From assembly GCA_030704615.1 (NCBI GenBank), contig CM060731.1, positions 13,082,001-13,146,000 of the forward strand: a stretch of DNA of 64,000 bases. Reading direction: 5' to 3'. This document shows positions 25,815-37,900 of this stretch, in pieces; the stretch's first letter is position 1, and each line of letters begins with the position of its first letter. A program made the position numbers and the translations under genes. Under the pieces are notes generated by a model. The model saw only the letters and a list, made by a program, of their open reading frames with translations, had not been told where the DNA came from and did no database searches. The stretch is from Takakia lepidozioides (lineage: Eukaryota; Streptophyta; Takakiopsida; Takakiales; Takakiaceae).

Positions 25815-26554
25815 TGTCGCAACCCTTTGCCTTGAGGGCGAGGGGTTGTTACAGAAGAGGGGCTGCCCCTGTGGTGGGGGCAACGGCAGCGCATCGGGAT
25901 AGGGGCTGAAGCACCCTTGGGTGCCAAAGGCACTCAAGGAGGCGGAGACACTCACTAGGTGGAGCCCCACCAACCGGGTTAATGCGGTAGGGGGGCCATC
26001 CGTGTGGGGTGGTGGTACCGTAGGGAGTCGTGGGGGTGGCATAGGACTCACCACGAGGCTGAAGCCTTGTGGTGGGAGTCGTGGGGAGTCTTGGGGCTCA
26101 CCACGGTCCACGGTCCATTGGGATCGTAGTGGGTGGGCCAAGACTCAATGCGACTCATCACAGGGGAGTCGAGGGTCTAGCTGGTGGTGGTGCACCAGAT
26201 TTGGACTTGGCTGGTTGTGAAACCCCCGCGGACACCTACAAAATTATATATAGGGAGTAGTAACTCCGAGAACGGTGCAAGCCCGTTGGTGACCAAAAAC
26301 TAGTGAGTAAACGTGCGAGCCGGAAAGCGACCAAGGTGTGGGGAGCTATTCCGGACTGCCAACTACCAAAGGGAATTTCCACTAGCCCCAAAGTGGTAGA
26401 GGGTCTCGTGGAGGAGTAAGAGGGACCGTAATGCCTCGGTGAGCAGCCGAAGCTCCGAATTGGCCCGGCGGCCGGTTTGGGAGTTAGGCGCACGCATCAA
26501 AGCGAGTAACTAATATGACTTAAAGGGGGAATTACCAAAGTGAGGTGCGCGACA
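25815..26554 (+). repeat. 5' LTR of the gypsy element
   Basis: 740 bp with TGTCGC at the start and GCGACA at the end, a short inverted repeat typical of LTRs, followed directly by a primer-binding site. Its second half (26122-26554) is repeated at 44511-44690 (minus) and 46940-47170 (plus). Confidence 0.85.
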
Positions 26555-26556
26555 CT

Positions 26557-26567
26557 TGGTATCAGAG
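26557..26567 (+). promoter_or_regulatory. Primer-binding site (initiator tRNA-Met)
   Basis: TGGTATCAGAG, two bases after the LTR end, is complementary to the 3' end of plant initiator methionine tRNA. This is the usual primer of plant gypsy and copia elements. Confidence 0.9.
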
Positions 26568-26609
26568 TTTAGAGTTCAGTACATAATCATCCTTGAGATC
26601 GGCCTCACC

Positions 26610-26777
26610 ATGGGGTCCGGCAAGACAAAGCGAAAGCGAAACGGCCTGAAAGACGATAATCCCGGTGAGCCCGGTGGGGGCGACGTGTCCACGGAGCGGC
26701 AACTGGAAGAGGCGATTTATGCTTATGAAAGCGAGGCCGCTCGAGAGCGGGAGGAATCTGAGGAGTCACTACAATAG
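26610..26777 (+). pseudogene. gag N-terminal remnant of the gypsy element
   Basis: A short frame of 55 residues, MGSGKTKRKRNG then a Glu-rich segment, starts 43 bp after the primer site, where gag is expected. A stop at 26775-26777 ends it. The same frame still reads protein-like for about 20 codons. The capsid and nucleocapsid parts are absent. Confidence 0.6.
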
Positions 26778-27480
26778 ATCCCGGCTTTTACTTCTGATAT
26801 TTTCCAGTCATATCAGCCTTTTATGACTGCATGACTGCCCAGTCAGATAAACCCAGTCAGTTGTGACAAATGAGTCGTAAATGCCATAGAGTCATATCTG
26901 CCAGTCGTGGAGCTCACTGTTGACATGGCAACGGGGACGCCTAATCATTGATAAGACCGTAGTAAATGACTGCGAATCCATGTCAGCTTCACGTGGAACG
27001 GAAGGGATATGCCACGTGTCACGTCAAAGGGAAGGCGACAGGGTCTTTACGACTGGCATATACGACTTCCGCAGATTAATCCCAGGACAACACGTGGAGA
27101 AGATTGGATATGACACGTGGAGTCAAATTATGCAGGATGGGGGTGGTCGTTATGACTGGAACATATGACTGCCATGGCGTACTCTAGATACTGCACGTGG
27201 CACGAGTATGGGCGAACACGAGAGGTGAAAGTGGCACGTAGCGGAGGCTCTGTGGATGGGAGGTAGTCGTGTATATGACCGTAGTCATGGGCCTAACTCT
27301 AGCAGCATTGAAATATGAAAGCACATTTGAAATTGGAACATCGATTCAAATATAACGTGACTTAATGTTCAAAGATCCATTCCATAATCTAATCCGGTGA
27401 TGCTACAAAAATGCACAAAGCTGCAAAGTCTATGTAGACTTCCAAATGCCTAAGCAGAAGATGCATACACTAGCATCTCT
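26778..27480. promoter_or_regulatory. Non-coding segment with five CACGTG G-boxes
   Basis: CACGTG occurs at 26990, 27013, 27091, 27114 and 27194, with further near-matches, within 210 bp. The segment also has recurring 'AGTCATAT' and 'GACTGC' words at 26800-26910. No gene is adjacent on the plus strand. It may be LTR/promoter-like sequence of another element or a decayed promoter. Confidence 0.45.
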
Positions 27481-29040
27481 TGAACTTCAACAATCCACTA
27501 CCTTCATTAGCAGTGCCTGATTTTATCAATTGTGCCGCTGCTGCTATGGCTTCCAGTTGACCATCTACCCATGCAGGTTTCTTCGAGCTATCCTTCCACG
27601 ATGAATCATAGGTAATCTGGAGCTGGAAAATCCGGCCCTCTTGGATGAATCTACACCCACACTCTATCCCTGCTCCTTCAGCTATCCATACCCACGAGGG
27701 TATTGTTCAGAATCACATCTGGTACAATTCCAGCTTTGGTGATGCAACCATGTACCTCTTTGCATGTGTTTTCCAGGGCTGTCAGGCCTGCACACGAACT
27801 ACAAACGTACACAAACAGATGTGGTCGAGCTTCACCCCTTCACTCATTGCCTATTCTAGTTAAGTGCAATTATGGGCTAGGCTGATACCACATCTCATTC
27901 AACCATATTATCAAACTGCATGTCATTTGTATCCTTGTAGTTGTACCCAAACTTGGCATACATGTCCACTACGGCAACATTCAGAATCACATCAGATACA
28001 ATACCAGCTTTGACGATATTACCGTGGACCTCTGTACCATTTTTCAGGGCTGCCAGGCTTGCATTTGACATACATATCCACCAAGGCAGTGTTTAGAGAC
28101 ATCTAGTGGTACAATTACAGCTTTGACAATGTCACAATGGACCTTTGCGTCCTTTCCAGGGCTACCAGGCTCGCATTTGACATACATGTACACCAAGGGA
28201 ATGTTCAGAATGACATCAGGTACAATTCCAGCTTTGATGATGTCACCATGAACCTCTTGGCCCCTTCCCAGGGCTTCTAGGCTCGCATATGCATATTACA
28301 AACACAAATGAACATGACCTGGTCTAGCTTCATCCTTTCCCACATCATTTGCTCTTAGGTTTCCAAAGCCTTAATCCCACACCCATGTTGCACATACCTT
28401 GCAATCATGGCACTCCACAACATCACATCTCATTTAGCTATGTTGTCAAACTCTCCCTTCGCATCAGGCTTGCTGCACCCACATTTGGCATACATGTCCA
28501 CCAGGGCAGTATTCAGAATGACAACTAATACAATTTCAGCTTTGACGATGGCATATGGCCAAGAGTTATCCCAATATCCCGCTACCAATGAGTTCAATGC
28601 ATATCCTTGTCACATTGGCAGTATCATGTCAAAGTCACTCCCAACTAGATTCACTCAATAGCTAATTTGCAGAATTCAACATGAAAATTGAGGGCCGACT
28701 CTGATAAGAGGGGAAAACAGGGTGAAATGTGTTGAAGAAGGTGCCTTCATTAGCAGTGCCTGATTTTATCCATTGTGCCGTTGCTGTTGCGGCTTCCAGC
28801 TGACCATCTACCCATGCAGGTTTCTTGTATCTATCCTTCCACAGGGAATCATAGGTAATGTGGAGCTTGAAATCCGGCCCTCTTGGATGAATCTGGACTC
28901 ACACTCTATCCCTGCTCCTTCAGCTATCTATGCTTGTGCACAAAATCATGCATACATCTTTGCCTTCCTGCTAGCAGCTGACAATGACATCCTAGAATTG
29001 TTCCAGCAAACACCCCCAACCCTACTTATCAACGAGCAAC
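27480..29040 (-). pseudogene. Degenerate PPR array
   Basis: Minus-strand frames repeatedly give EVHG-IVKAGIVPDVILN and ALVDMYAKCG, the L-S part of PPR units, at about 27690-27770, 27960-28060, 28080-28270 and 28470-28560. The stretch at 28370-28500 also has VMLWSAMIARYVQHG. Stops and frame changes interrupt every unit and most P motifs are missing. It is a decayed, partly tandem-duplicated PPR gene, distinct from the intact PPR-DYW gene at 14.6 kb, whose consensus differs (AHIIKAG versus GFIVKAGI). Confidence 0.8.
27535..27690 (-). repeat. PPR-linked repeat unit, copy A
   Basis: First of three copies (A 27535-27690, B 28765-28935, C 30585-30745). On the minus strand each carries a protein-like stretch containing KKPAWVDGQLEA followed by a KSG-containing end, except that A has a shorter variant. 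The stretch follows a conserved lead 'CTGAAGGAGCAGGGATAGAGTGT'-like segment that includes a stop. Preservation of amino acids between copies suggests that it was once coding. I do not recognise the protein. Confidence 0.5.
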
Positions 29041-29075
29041 GAGCTAACTTACAAAATTCAATATGCATCTCAAGG

Positions 29076-29106
29076 CACTACTACAGAAACCGGTTTTTCC
29101 AACACC
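29076..29106 (+). repeat. CACTA left terminal inverted repeat
   Basis: 31 bp starting CACTACTACAG. It differs from the right repeat at positions 6, 16, 24, 25 and 29. Confidence 0.93.
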
Positions 29107-30050
29107 ACCCATAGTTCACACCTGGCACTTTGAACGGCTCTTCTTACACCCATGTGAGACGAGGAAAGGTGTGATTTGGATCATTGTAGGAAAAGCCACA
29201 CGGTGTTACAAATTTCACACTCGAATGACACCCATACGGTCAACAGATGTTGACCAAGATAATTCATATGGGGCATTTGACATGAGTGTCAAATGAGTCA
29301 TGGAGTGTGAGGTGAGTGTCAGATGTCCTACAAGAATTTGGGGCAACTATATGGCGTGGCACATTGACCATCAAGGTGGATATGACTTGGCCCATTGACC
29401 ATCCAGGTGGAAGATGGATGGATAAAATGACTTCCACCTCTATTCAACATGCCCTGGACGACATAACACATAGACTTTTGTTTAGAGAATTTAAAAAGTT
29501 CAAAAAGGTTATTAGGGTTATGGGGACCAACAATCCAAAAAGATGCACTGCTCATGCAGCTGACGACAATATCGTTATGAGAATGTCACACTATAATGAA
29601 CAATGTAAAACAATTGCTTTGAGAAGCTATAGATAAAACTACCACATGTCGTCTCAGAGATTTGGGAGCCCGGCAATGTCAATCCCATTTCTGTCCAGTC
29701 AACCGTGACCCTTCACAATGAGACAGTCTGAAGCTGAGCTGAGCACGGATTTCAATCTCTACTAGTCCAACCGTACTAGAGAAATATCCAGTGATCCTCA
29801 GACAAGGTTTTCTTCGCCACCTTACATAAATTGTTCCCAATGACTCAATCCCTGTCCACATTGTTGCTAGATTCGAGAAGCTTGGACAAAGTGCCTTGCT
29901 CATTGTGACTGCCTCCTTTTTTGAGACAACAGGGTTTTTTTTGCTACGGGTGTCCTTCACTCACAACCGTCTTTTTTACATTGCGTCCGGGATATCAATG
30001 ATCACCCCAGCCTGAATTTTGCCCCACCCTATCAAGCGCCAATGCTTTTT
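29107..30050. other. CACTA left subterminal region
   Basis: Contains TTCACAC-type words near 29112 and 29213, and a short direct repeat of 'CATTGACCATC.AGGTGGA' at 29366-29412. Open frames up to 106 codons have no recognised domain. Confidence 0.5.
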
Positions 30051-30470
30051 AACTAGTGCTTTTCAACTCGTCTACTGAGGGCCCCACTTTCTCCCCTTCG
30101 CTGGTACATGTCAAAATCACTCCAAGAGCCATAGTGTTGGAAAACTGCTTTCGCATCCTTGATGCTCCCACATTGGGCATACATGTCCACGAGGGCATTG
30201 TTCAGAATCACATCAGGTAGAATTCCAGCTTTGACAATGAAGCCATGGACCTCTTCCCTTTTTCCAGAGCTGCCAGGTTTGCCCTTGATGCTCCCACATT
30301 TGGCATACCCTTGATGCTCCCCACATTTGGATCGCATCTGTTACAATTCCAACTTTGGTGATGCATCCAAAGCTGCCAGACTTGCACACGCACTGCAAAC
30401 GCACAATCTCGTTCAGCCATAGTGTTGAACACGCATCCTCAGTGCTCCCACATTTGCTATACATGTGTCC
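30050..30470 (-). pseudogene. PPR fragment carried inside the CACTA element
   Basis: The minus strand gives EEVHGFIVKAGILPDV, then ALVDMYAQCGSIKDAK, one L-S unit of a PPR protein. Further upstream are MYSKCGSTEDA and a frameshifted partner. It is the same PPR family as the debris outside the element. It lies between the left end and the transposase gene, where captured host DNA is often found. Confidence 0.8.
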
Positions 30471-30474
30471 ACCA

Positions 30475-30830
30475 CCAGCTAACTTGCAGAATTCAACATG
30501 GAAATTTAGGGCCGATTCTAATAAGAGGGAAAAACAGGGTGAAATGTGTTGAAGAAGGTGGCCTCATTGCCTGATTTTACCAATTGTGTCGCTGCTGCTG
30601 CGGCTTCCAGTTGACCATCTACCCATGCAGGTTTCTTGTAGCAATTCTCCCACAAGGAATCATAGGCAATGTTGTGCTTGAAATGTGGCCCTCACCGATG
30701 AATCTGGACCCACACTCTATCCCTGCTCCTTCAGCTATCCATGCCTCTCACAAATCATGCATACATCTTTGCCTTGCTGGTAGCAACTGACAATAACAGC
30801 CTACATTTGTTCTAGGAAACACCCAACTCA
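30475..30830 (-). repeat. PPR-linked repeat unit, copy C, inside the CACTA element
   Basis: 30475-30530 matches the insertion-site sequence flanking the element (29047-29075 joined to 41848-41890). 30585-30830 matches copy B at 28765-29000, including the 'CATGCATACATCTTTGCCTT' segment. A repeat of the host locus is thus found within the transposon. Confidence 0.7.
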
Positions 30831-31105
30831 ACTTCTCACACTAGTTCCTATGCTCAATTGCATCTGCTACTCTCTATAATCCAACATGCATTCACCTTTT
30901 TCCCACAATTGGGCCACCATTGATTAGGGTCAGAAAAGTATTCATGCCACAGCTTCATGACTGTTTAGGGTTCACTGTCACAAATGAAAGTGTGTTTGTC
31001 AGAATTCTGCCCACCCCAACAGCTCAGTCACTCCCACCCATGGAAGGTACCATGCTGTATCAAGTCTAAACCCTGGAAAAGTACATGCAATAGCAGAAAC
31101 CAACT

Positions 31106-34100
31106 CTACACCATAGCACAACTGGCTTGGTACCTCCCATGTGGAGCTTGCCTCCGCCTTCTACCATTTCGCCTCTGCCTTGCAGGTGCATTCAAGTTGG
31201 CAATGGCCAATTCATCTGCCTCACTCAAAGGAACACAAACAGCAAGCTCAGTCATGATGTTATGAGGAATTTCAGGAGGCACCATGCCTACATAAATGTC
31301 TCCCTCACCCAGTGCCACTTCTGTAATATCGTGAACCACTCGTCGGGATCGAGGGTCCTTGTGAAGGACCACCTTCCAGTTCCCTCGTGAACTTTTTTCA
31401 TCCGAGAAAAAAACTTGCTCCACCTGACTAGGGAATGTCCAGGGCTGCTCCATCCCAGGCAACATGCGACTGAAGTCAACCAAGAGAAAGCCATAATCAT
31501 CTCGTTTCATGGTGGCATTCCGGCCCACCATGTGTGACCTCACCCATGTACACAAGAACAGAATTGGGTGAAGAATTCCGTAATCCAGTTGAATTATTTC
31601 TCTTACAACACCCACATATTCCAATTGGGATAACACTCGTCTGGACATACCTGCTCTGTTTTCGCTTTCCTGATGGAATACTTGAGCAACTCCAGAATCA
31701 AATGTCACCCTGTCTCTGGCGCCAGTCCCATCACTTATTGCTCGAAAGTGATTGCCGTAAGCATACATGGACTTGAAGCCCAATGACTGTACTGCTGGTG
31801 GTATACATAAATGGCATATGTCCAAATCATAGGACTCACCTGAACTCACCTTGCGTTGGACAGCACCTTCAATCCATTCATGGAATGGAGCCAGTAAGCG
31901 CATATCTGTTGGGTATGGAATTTCTCCATTGTGGTGGTCTTGGTCTTGTCCACAAAGGTATGCTGTTCTGAACTCAGTGCGGGATGCTTCTATGAGTGCC
32001 ATCTCCTCTTCATAGGCCCTGTCCAAATGAGAATTGCAAATTAGGATTACAGCTTATACCATTGGCAGAAATGAAACACACAGGATATGATAAGCAACAT
32101 ACTTACTCAAGGAATGGTTTCATGCAATCTGTGTTGTGCAAAATATACTCGTGTGCACTGTCTCGTTCTTGAATGGTGAGGACTCGTACAGTTCCCAATC
32201 CTTCAACCACCTCCCCACTAACTGAGTCTTCTTCATTGGAGTCCCACACCCTTCGGCTTGTAGCATGAAATTCAGCCATATACTCAGTTAGAAACCCTAG
32301 GGCCTCATCCAAAGCATACCCTTCCGCCATGCTCCCTTCAGGTCGGCTCATATTCCTTACATAGCCTTTTAATGTCTTCATATACCGTTCCATAGGATAC
32401 ATCCAACGGCTAGACACGGGACCACACACCTCCAATTCGTCCACAAGGTGTACAAGCAAGTGAGTCATGATATCAAAAAATGACGGAGGGAATTCTTTCT
32501 CCAGCAGACACATAGTGATTGCAACATCTTCTTTTAAGGCCGGTACCTCAGCTGGATTAATGATCTTTGCACACACTTTTTGGAAGACTCGAGAAAGCCT
32601 CATAATTGCCATCCGTGGACCCTTTCCCAATACCCCTCGAATGCAAAGAGGTAAAATCTGCTGCATCATTACATGGTAGTCATGGGTTTTCATTGTAGAC
32701 AGTTTATTGTCAGCCACATGTTTCTGGAATGTGGCAGCATAACCTGTGGGGGCCTTTACTGCAGCCAATGTTTCCAAAAACAGCACCTTCTCATCTTCAG
32801 TAAGAACATATGGGGCCAAAGGCTTGACCAACTTGTTCGGGTGAGAGGGATGGGGTCTCAACCACAAGTGTTCACGAATGACATTGAGTTCCATATCCTT
32901 CCTAGATGTGGCTGTGTCCTTCTCCCCAAGAATGGTTCTCAGCACATTCTCACACAAATTTTTTTCACAATGCATCACATCCAGTGTGTATCGGATGAGT
33001 AAGTCTTTCCAGTATGGCAATTGGTTCAAAACAGTGACCCGTTTCATGCCATGTTCCTTTGAAGGGTCCAGTTTTCCCCCCTCAGCCCCTCCCATTGCGA
33101 GATACAACTCTCTGGTTGTAGCCCGGTCAAATTGCTCACTTGCAGTGACCACCATAGGAGCTGCTCTATGTTCCACATGTCCATTAAAGTGGGACGAGTT
33201 ATTCCTATAGGGATGAATAGCAGGCAAGTATCTCCTATGACCAAGATACAAAACTTTTTTGCATGCCTTGGAGTACCTGGAATCAACATTAGGGCCGCAA
33301 GCTGGGCAGGCCTTGTATCCCCCGTGTGCGCATCCTGCTAGCAACCCATAAGCTGGAAAGTCGTGGATTGACCACATCAAGATGGCCCTCATGCGAAATG
33401 ACTGTTGCCCCACTAGGCTACTTCCATCCAATGCCTCCACACCAACTTCCCACAACAATTTCAGCTCATCCACAAGGGGCTGCAGATAAACATCTGCATT
33501 GTCATTTCCCACAGATTGTGGTCCAGGAATCAATAAAGCCAACATCGTGAAAAATGGCTTAGTACACAGCCATGGTGGAAGATTATAGTTTACCAACATG
33601 ACAGGCCAAGTTGACCATTTGTTTGATTTATCACTGTAAGGATTGACACCATCCCATGCGAGACCCAATCGCAGATTTCTGGGGTCCGCTGCAAACTCAG
33701 GCCATTTTTGGTCAATGTGGGCCCAAGCCTTGCTGTCTGCTGGGTGCCTAACCAAGCCATCCAAACTTCGATTCTTAAAGTGCCATGACAATAACTCTGA
33801 GATGGATTTGGCTTTATACATTCGAAGCAGCCTTGGAATGATAGGGAAATGTCGAAGGACCTTACGAGGTACTGGTGTCTTCGTACCCACCACATAACGA
33901 CATGCCTGACATTTTGGACAAACCTCCAAATTTTGAAGCTCCCTTCTGAACAACACACAACCTTTCGGACATGCATGTATACTCTCGTAATGAAGCCCGA
34001 GTTCCATTATGAGTTGTTTTGCCTCATAGTGGGACTTTGGCAGGCAATTGTCTGCTGGCAACAGTTGTCTTCCTAACAATGTAAGGAGTTCATCGACAAA

Positions 34101-34916
34101 GGTGTTTGACACACCATGGGTTTGACAAGCATTTAACAGCAGTAAGGTAGCAGACAATCGAGAGGAAGAACTCCCTACATACAAAGCCCTGGATGCCTCC
34201 TGCTCAAAACGTAAGGCACTCGCTGCACCACGATCACCATCGCTCTTCAGTCCACCATCAGTCTGCTCTGGCACTCCATCTGTGTCCCATTGGCCCTGTG
34301 TTCCATCTCCCGGTTCCTCATGTGCATCACCAGTTTGCACCCCATTATCTGTAGTTGCGAATGTCTCCCGGAGCATTCTAAGCATGTCAAGATTACGATC
34401 CAAGGTATCAGGACCACCTGCAGGGCTGGTTTCCGTTCTAAACCCCTCATGTTCGTCTCCAGAGTTTTCCTGCTTATAAGCATATCAGTCCACATGTCAA
34501 TCCACAATAAGATGGGGAGTTTAGGGTTGGAAATGGTGGATGTGGAACGTGCCATAATACAGGCACGTGGCAATAGGAAAACGGGCATGTACAATACTCT
34601 ACACCTTACAACAATCCCGCTACCAGGAATTTGAACTGTTTCTTATAATTTCAAAGTATGCATCAGGGTTAAGGGAAGAGAATCCACAGATATGCACCGG
34701 GAGTTCTCGCAAGTTAGGATCTCGCAAGTTCAAAAGCAGATGACGCTTAGCCCGGCCAATGGTTTGCCAGTTCCCACCATGACAGGCATTGCATGGACAT
34801 AGAATTTTCCGAAGACCCAGTCTTCTTGCTCGCGCTTCCTCTAGTTTCCACAATCTGTCATCGTCATGTTCTGCTTGTGTCCGCCTTTGCAATCGATGGG
34901 CAGTAGGAGGGATCAT
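31106..34916 (-). CDS. CACTA transposase, Tnp2 type
   Basis: Cuts and joins the element ends in the nucleus. Parts, in coding order: exon 34916 to about 34621 with the transposase-associated domain (CPCNAC zinc ligands near residues 40-46, HICGF); a long exon from about 34447 to 32107 with the Transposase_21 domain and a DUF4218 part (RWMYPMERYMKTLKG); intron 32106-32019 (GT-AG, giving PFLE-AYEEE); and a last exon from 32018 to the stop near 31106 with a DUF4216 part (QLDYG, DYGFLLVDFSR, EQVFFSDEK). Tnp2 hallmarks include AWDGVNPYSDKS, PWLCTKPFF, LIPGPQSVGN, DVYLQPLVDEL, IHDFPAYG and CPACG. The 766-codon exon has no stop, so recent activity is plausible. Exons 1 and 2 could not be joined in frame with clear splice sites, leaving that boundary uncertain. 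Confidence 0.88.
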
Positions 34917-34945
34917 CTTGGCGACTGAGTGAGACTCGTCAGGAA
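34917..34945. promoter_or_regulatory. 29-bp gap between divergent start codons
   Basis: The ATG of the Tnp2 gene (minus, 34914-34916) and that of the TnpA-like gene (plus, 34946-34948) are separated by 29 bp. A bidirectional promoter cannot fit here without overlapping both leaders or coding starts. Either transcription starts lie within the opposite gene or one of the starts is misplaced. Confidence 0.5.
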
Positions 34946-37900
34946 ATGGAGACAGACATAGAGTGTCCAGAAGTTACACCAGGGCGCAAGCCTACAGCGA
35001 GGGAGGTAGAACGAGCAAAGCGTCAAGCGGAGAACAAGGCATTCTTCGCACGACTGAAGATCTACGACATTGCAAAGAGGTCCGAACTTGCGTTTTTTCA
35101 TATGCCCTACCTAGCCCTAGCCATGAAACCGCATTAAAAGCTCCAAACCTGCAGAGAGGATATGTTAGGGTTTTGCTGCTGCTGACATTGTCTTTCTTCT
35201 TCTTCTTTGCAGCGTCGAAGCGAGATTGAGTCGCCCTAAACGCCTCGTTGAGGAAATCCTCAAACACACAGGTCCTCCTCGCCGAAGTCACAGAGTTCAA
35301 CTCCTGCACTCTGCAATGTCACAACGGGAGAAAGAGGTAGAGCAAGAGGAGGAAGCGCAGGTGGTAGCGGAGTCAGACACAGAGGAGGCACGAGAGCAAG
35401 AATTGCAGCGAGACCAAGATTATGCCGCACATGAAGACTTGAATGAGACCAGCTCGGAGTCAGAGATGGAAACGATGAAAGAAGCCCCAACAAAGAGAAA
35501 GCGCGCAAAGCACCCTGCAAACTCCCCAACCCATCAGCAGGTTTGCGATCTGCACCAAAGTTCCGAGTTTCAAACACTATATAACTTGTCCCAGTATAAT
35601 TTAGGGTTCTGAGACCTAACAAGCTGATTGATATCTTTACGGAGCTGGTAGTACCTCGCCCACAATTCTCTGTTGGTTTCCAAATTGCAGCACTCTTTAT
35701 AGAGGGCTCGTCTCTCAGCTATCTTGAGTTTAATCTCATTGGTCCACCAATTAACAGCTCTAGCACAGACAATTAGTTTCATCCCAATGATCTTGTCAAC
35801 CACGGAGGAAACGAAACTCTCCCAAGAGTCCCCTGCTCTTTCGACTTCATTTCTTGCGTTATCAGAGCGAGACTGAAGTTCTTGGAGCGATTGCATCGAG
35901 AGGGAGAGCCTCTTGCAAGGCCTGGACATACTCAACCTTGACCTCCTCATTATGAAGTTTTTCTATGCGCCACTTCCGAATCGAATGTTTCACATATCTC
36001 TTGGTGTTGGGAAAACACCTTTTGATCTCATTCCAAACCAGGAACTGGTCAGAGGTAGCAATATCAGTTCTGTCGATCAACACATTCGCACACTGGGGGA
36101 ACAAATTTTTGTCCATTATGATATAATCCACAATGGAGCGTTCCCCAGTTTGGGATTTCTCACGAGTCCACTGCACTTGGTCACCTCTTGTCCTGATATT
36201 CAAGGTGAAAAGCTGAAGATCTTCTAGACAGTTAATTAACTGTCTGCCATTAGAATGAGGGGCTCACTCCATTAGTAGGACTTACCGTGTTATAAACATT
36301 AGTTCAGGCTTTCCAGATTCCTTTTAGAAAGCCCTTCACACGTTCATCAGTTTTGTTGTATGTGGGCTACCAAGCAATGAGACCCCAACAGGGCCCACCG
36401 CTTTAGACTCAGCCTTGAGATATTGATAGTTGGTGAACAGAGGTGCAGGGACTATGTTCTTGATGGTCCTGAAGAGGGTCGCTCTCTGATGAGAATACCC
36501 CAGACTTGTATCACAAAATGGACATTGTCTTCAGGCCACCCACACCAGTGAGCATCGACAATCTCCCTTTCCTCTCTGCATCTGTTTATTGTTCAAAGGT
36601 AGACTCCCCATCCGGAGGTTAAATTTTCAGTCTAGTGCCAAGGGTAGGTCTGCCCTTCAGATCATCCTCAAAGTCCTCACCCATGTCACAAACTGGAAAC
36701 GAGTTCAGGGAAGTTTATGCCTAACATTGTTTTGTTCGGACATTCTTCATGCTTTTGACATGGCCTTAGACACTTCAGCCTCCACGTCAGATTCATCTAG
36801 CAGGGTGAGTTCTTCCTTCCTAATATTCAGGTATTTATCATAGGGTCGCTGGTATGAGGCATGCGATTCAGCTGACTGTACCATAGGTCTGACTGACAGG
36901 GTCTTCTTGCATAGGCCTTTGGGCTTGGCTTACCCACGTGGTTTGCCATCCCTAGTAGTATGGTCGTATTGTTTCACATGTTTCTGTTGAGCAATGTGTG
37001 CAGAGTTCAGTCAAAAAAAGGAAGGGAATTGCAGGGAAGGATGCGAACGAGCATAAGTCTCTTACTCCAGCAAAGTGTGCACCAACTATTGCGCCAACTG
37101 CTGTGATGAGTGGCGCGGTTGTTTCCCCTTACGAAAAACCAGCCCCGCCCACTCCACAGACTGACGTTCCAGCTCCCTTGTATCCACCAGTATCGGCTCC
37201 TCCCTCGTATCCGCTTATGTACCCACAGTATCCTGCCATGTCAGGGTATAATCTGCATGGGCACATGCCGTATCCTCACTATCAACCTCCAAACAATGAT
37301 TCTCAGTGCCAGAATTACAATTCTTTTGCTCCACCTGCAGGCATAGTATGTATCCTCCTCGGCCTATGTACAACCAACCTACTTCCTCCCTCTATCCTAC
37401 CAGCCCTGCAAGACCACACCAGGGGCAGGTCCAGTATGGTGGCCACCAACCTTCAGGATCCAACTACAGTGGAGTACAACTGCCGGCACCTTCGAGCTTC
37501 ACTGCACCGCGGCCACCTCTTTATCCAACATCTCCAGGTACACCTAATACCCTGAAAGGGAAAGGCATTCTGAAACAGACCGAGGATGCATTTGCTCCGC
37601 ATCATCCTGTGGGGTGGGAGACAGCAGTCCAGCCCCAACAGAGTGAAGGTGGTAACATGCATGGTACTGCTGAAACCTTGCAGGATTCCAGCCTTAGTCC
37701 TGGGGGGACATCAGGTGTGACTCCTATAGAACGCAAAAATGCTTTAAGGAGGGAAAGAAGGGCACTTGCAAAAGATCTGAGAGACCAGGCTGCTCAGAAT
37801 GTGGCTGTAGGGAGGAGGAAATTTTTCATTTCTTGTGATGAACTTGGAAACCCTGAAGGTCCTGCTCGGAACCAGTGGATGACAGCTCTGCGAGGGCAGT

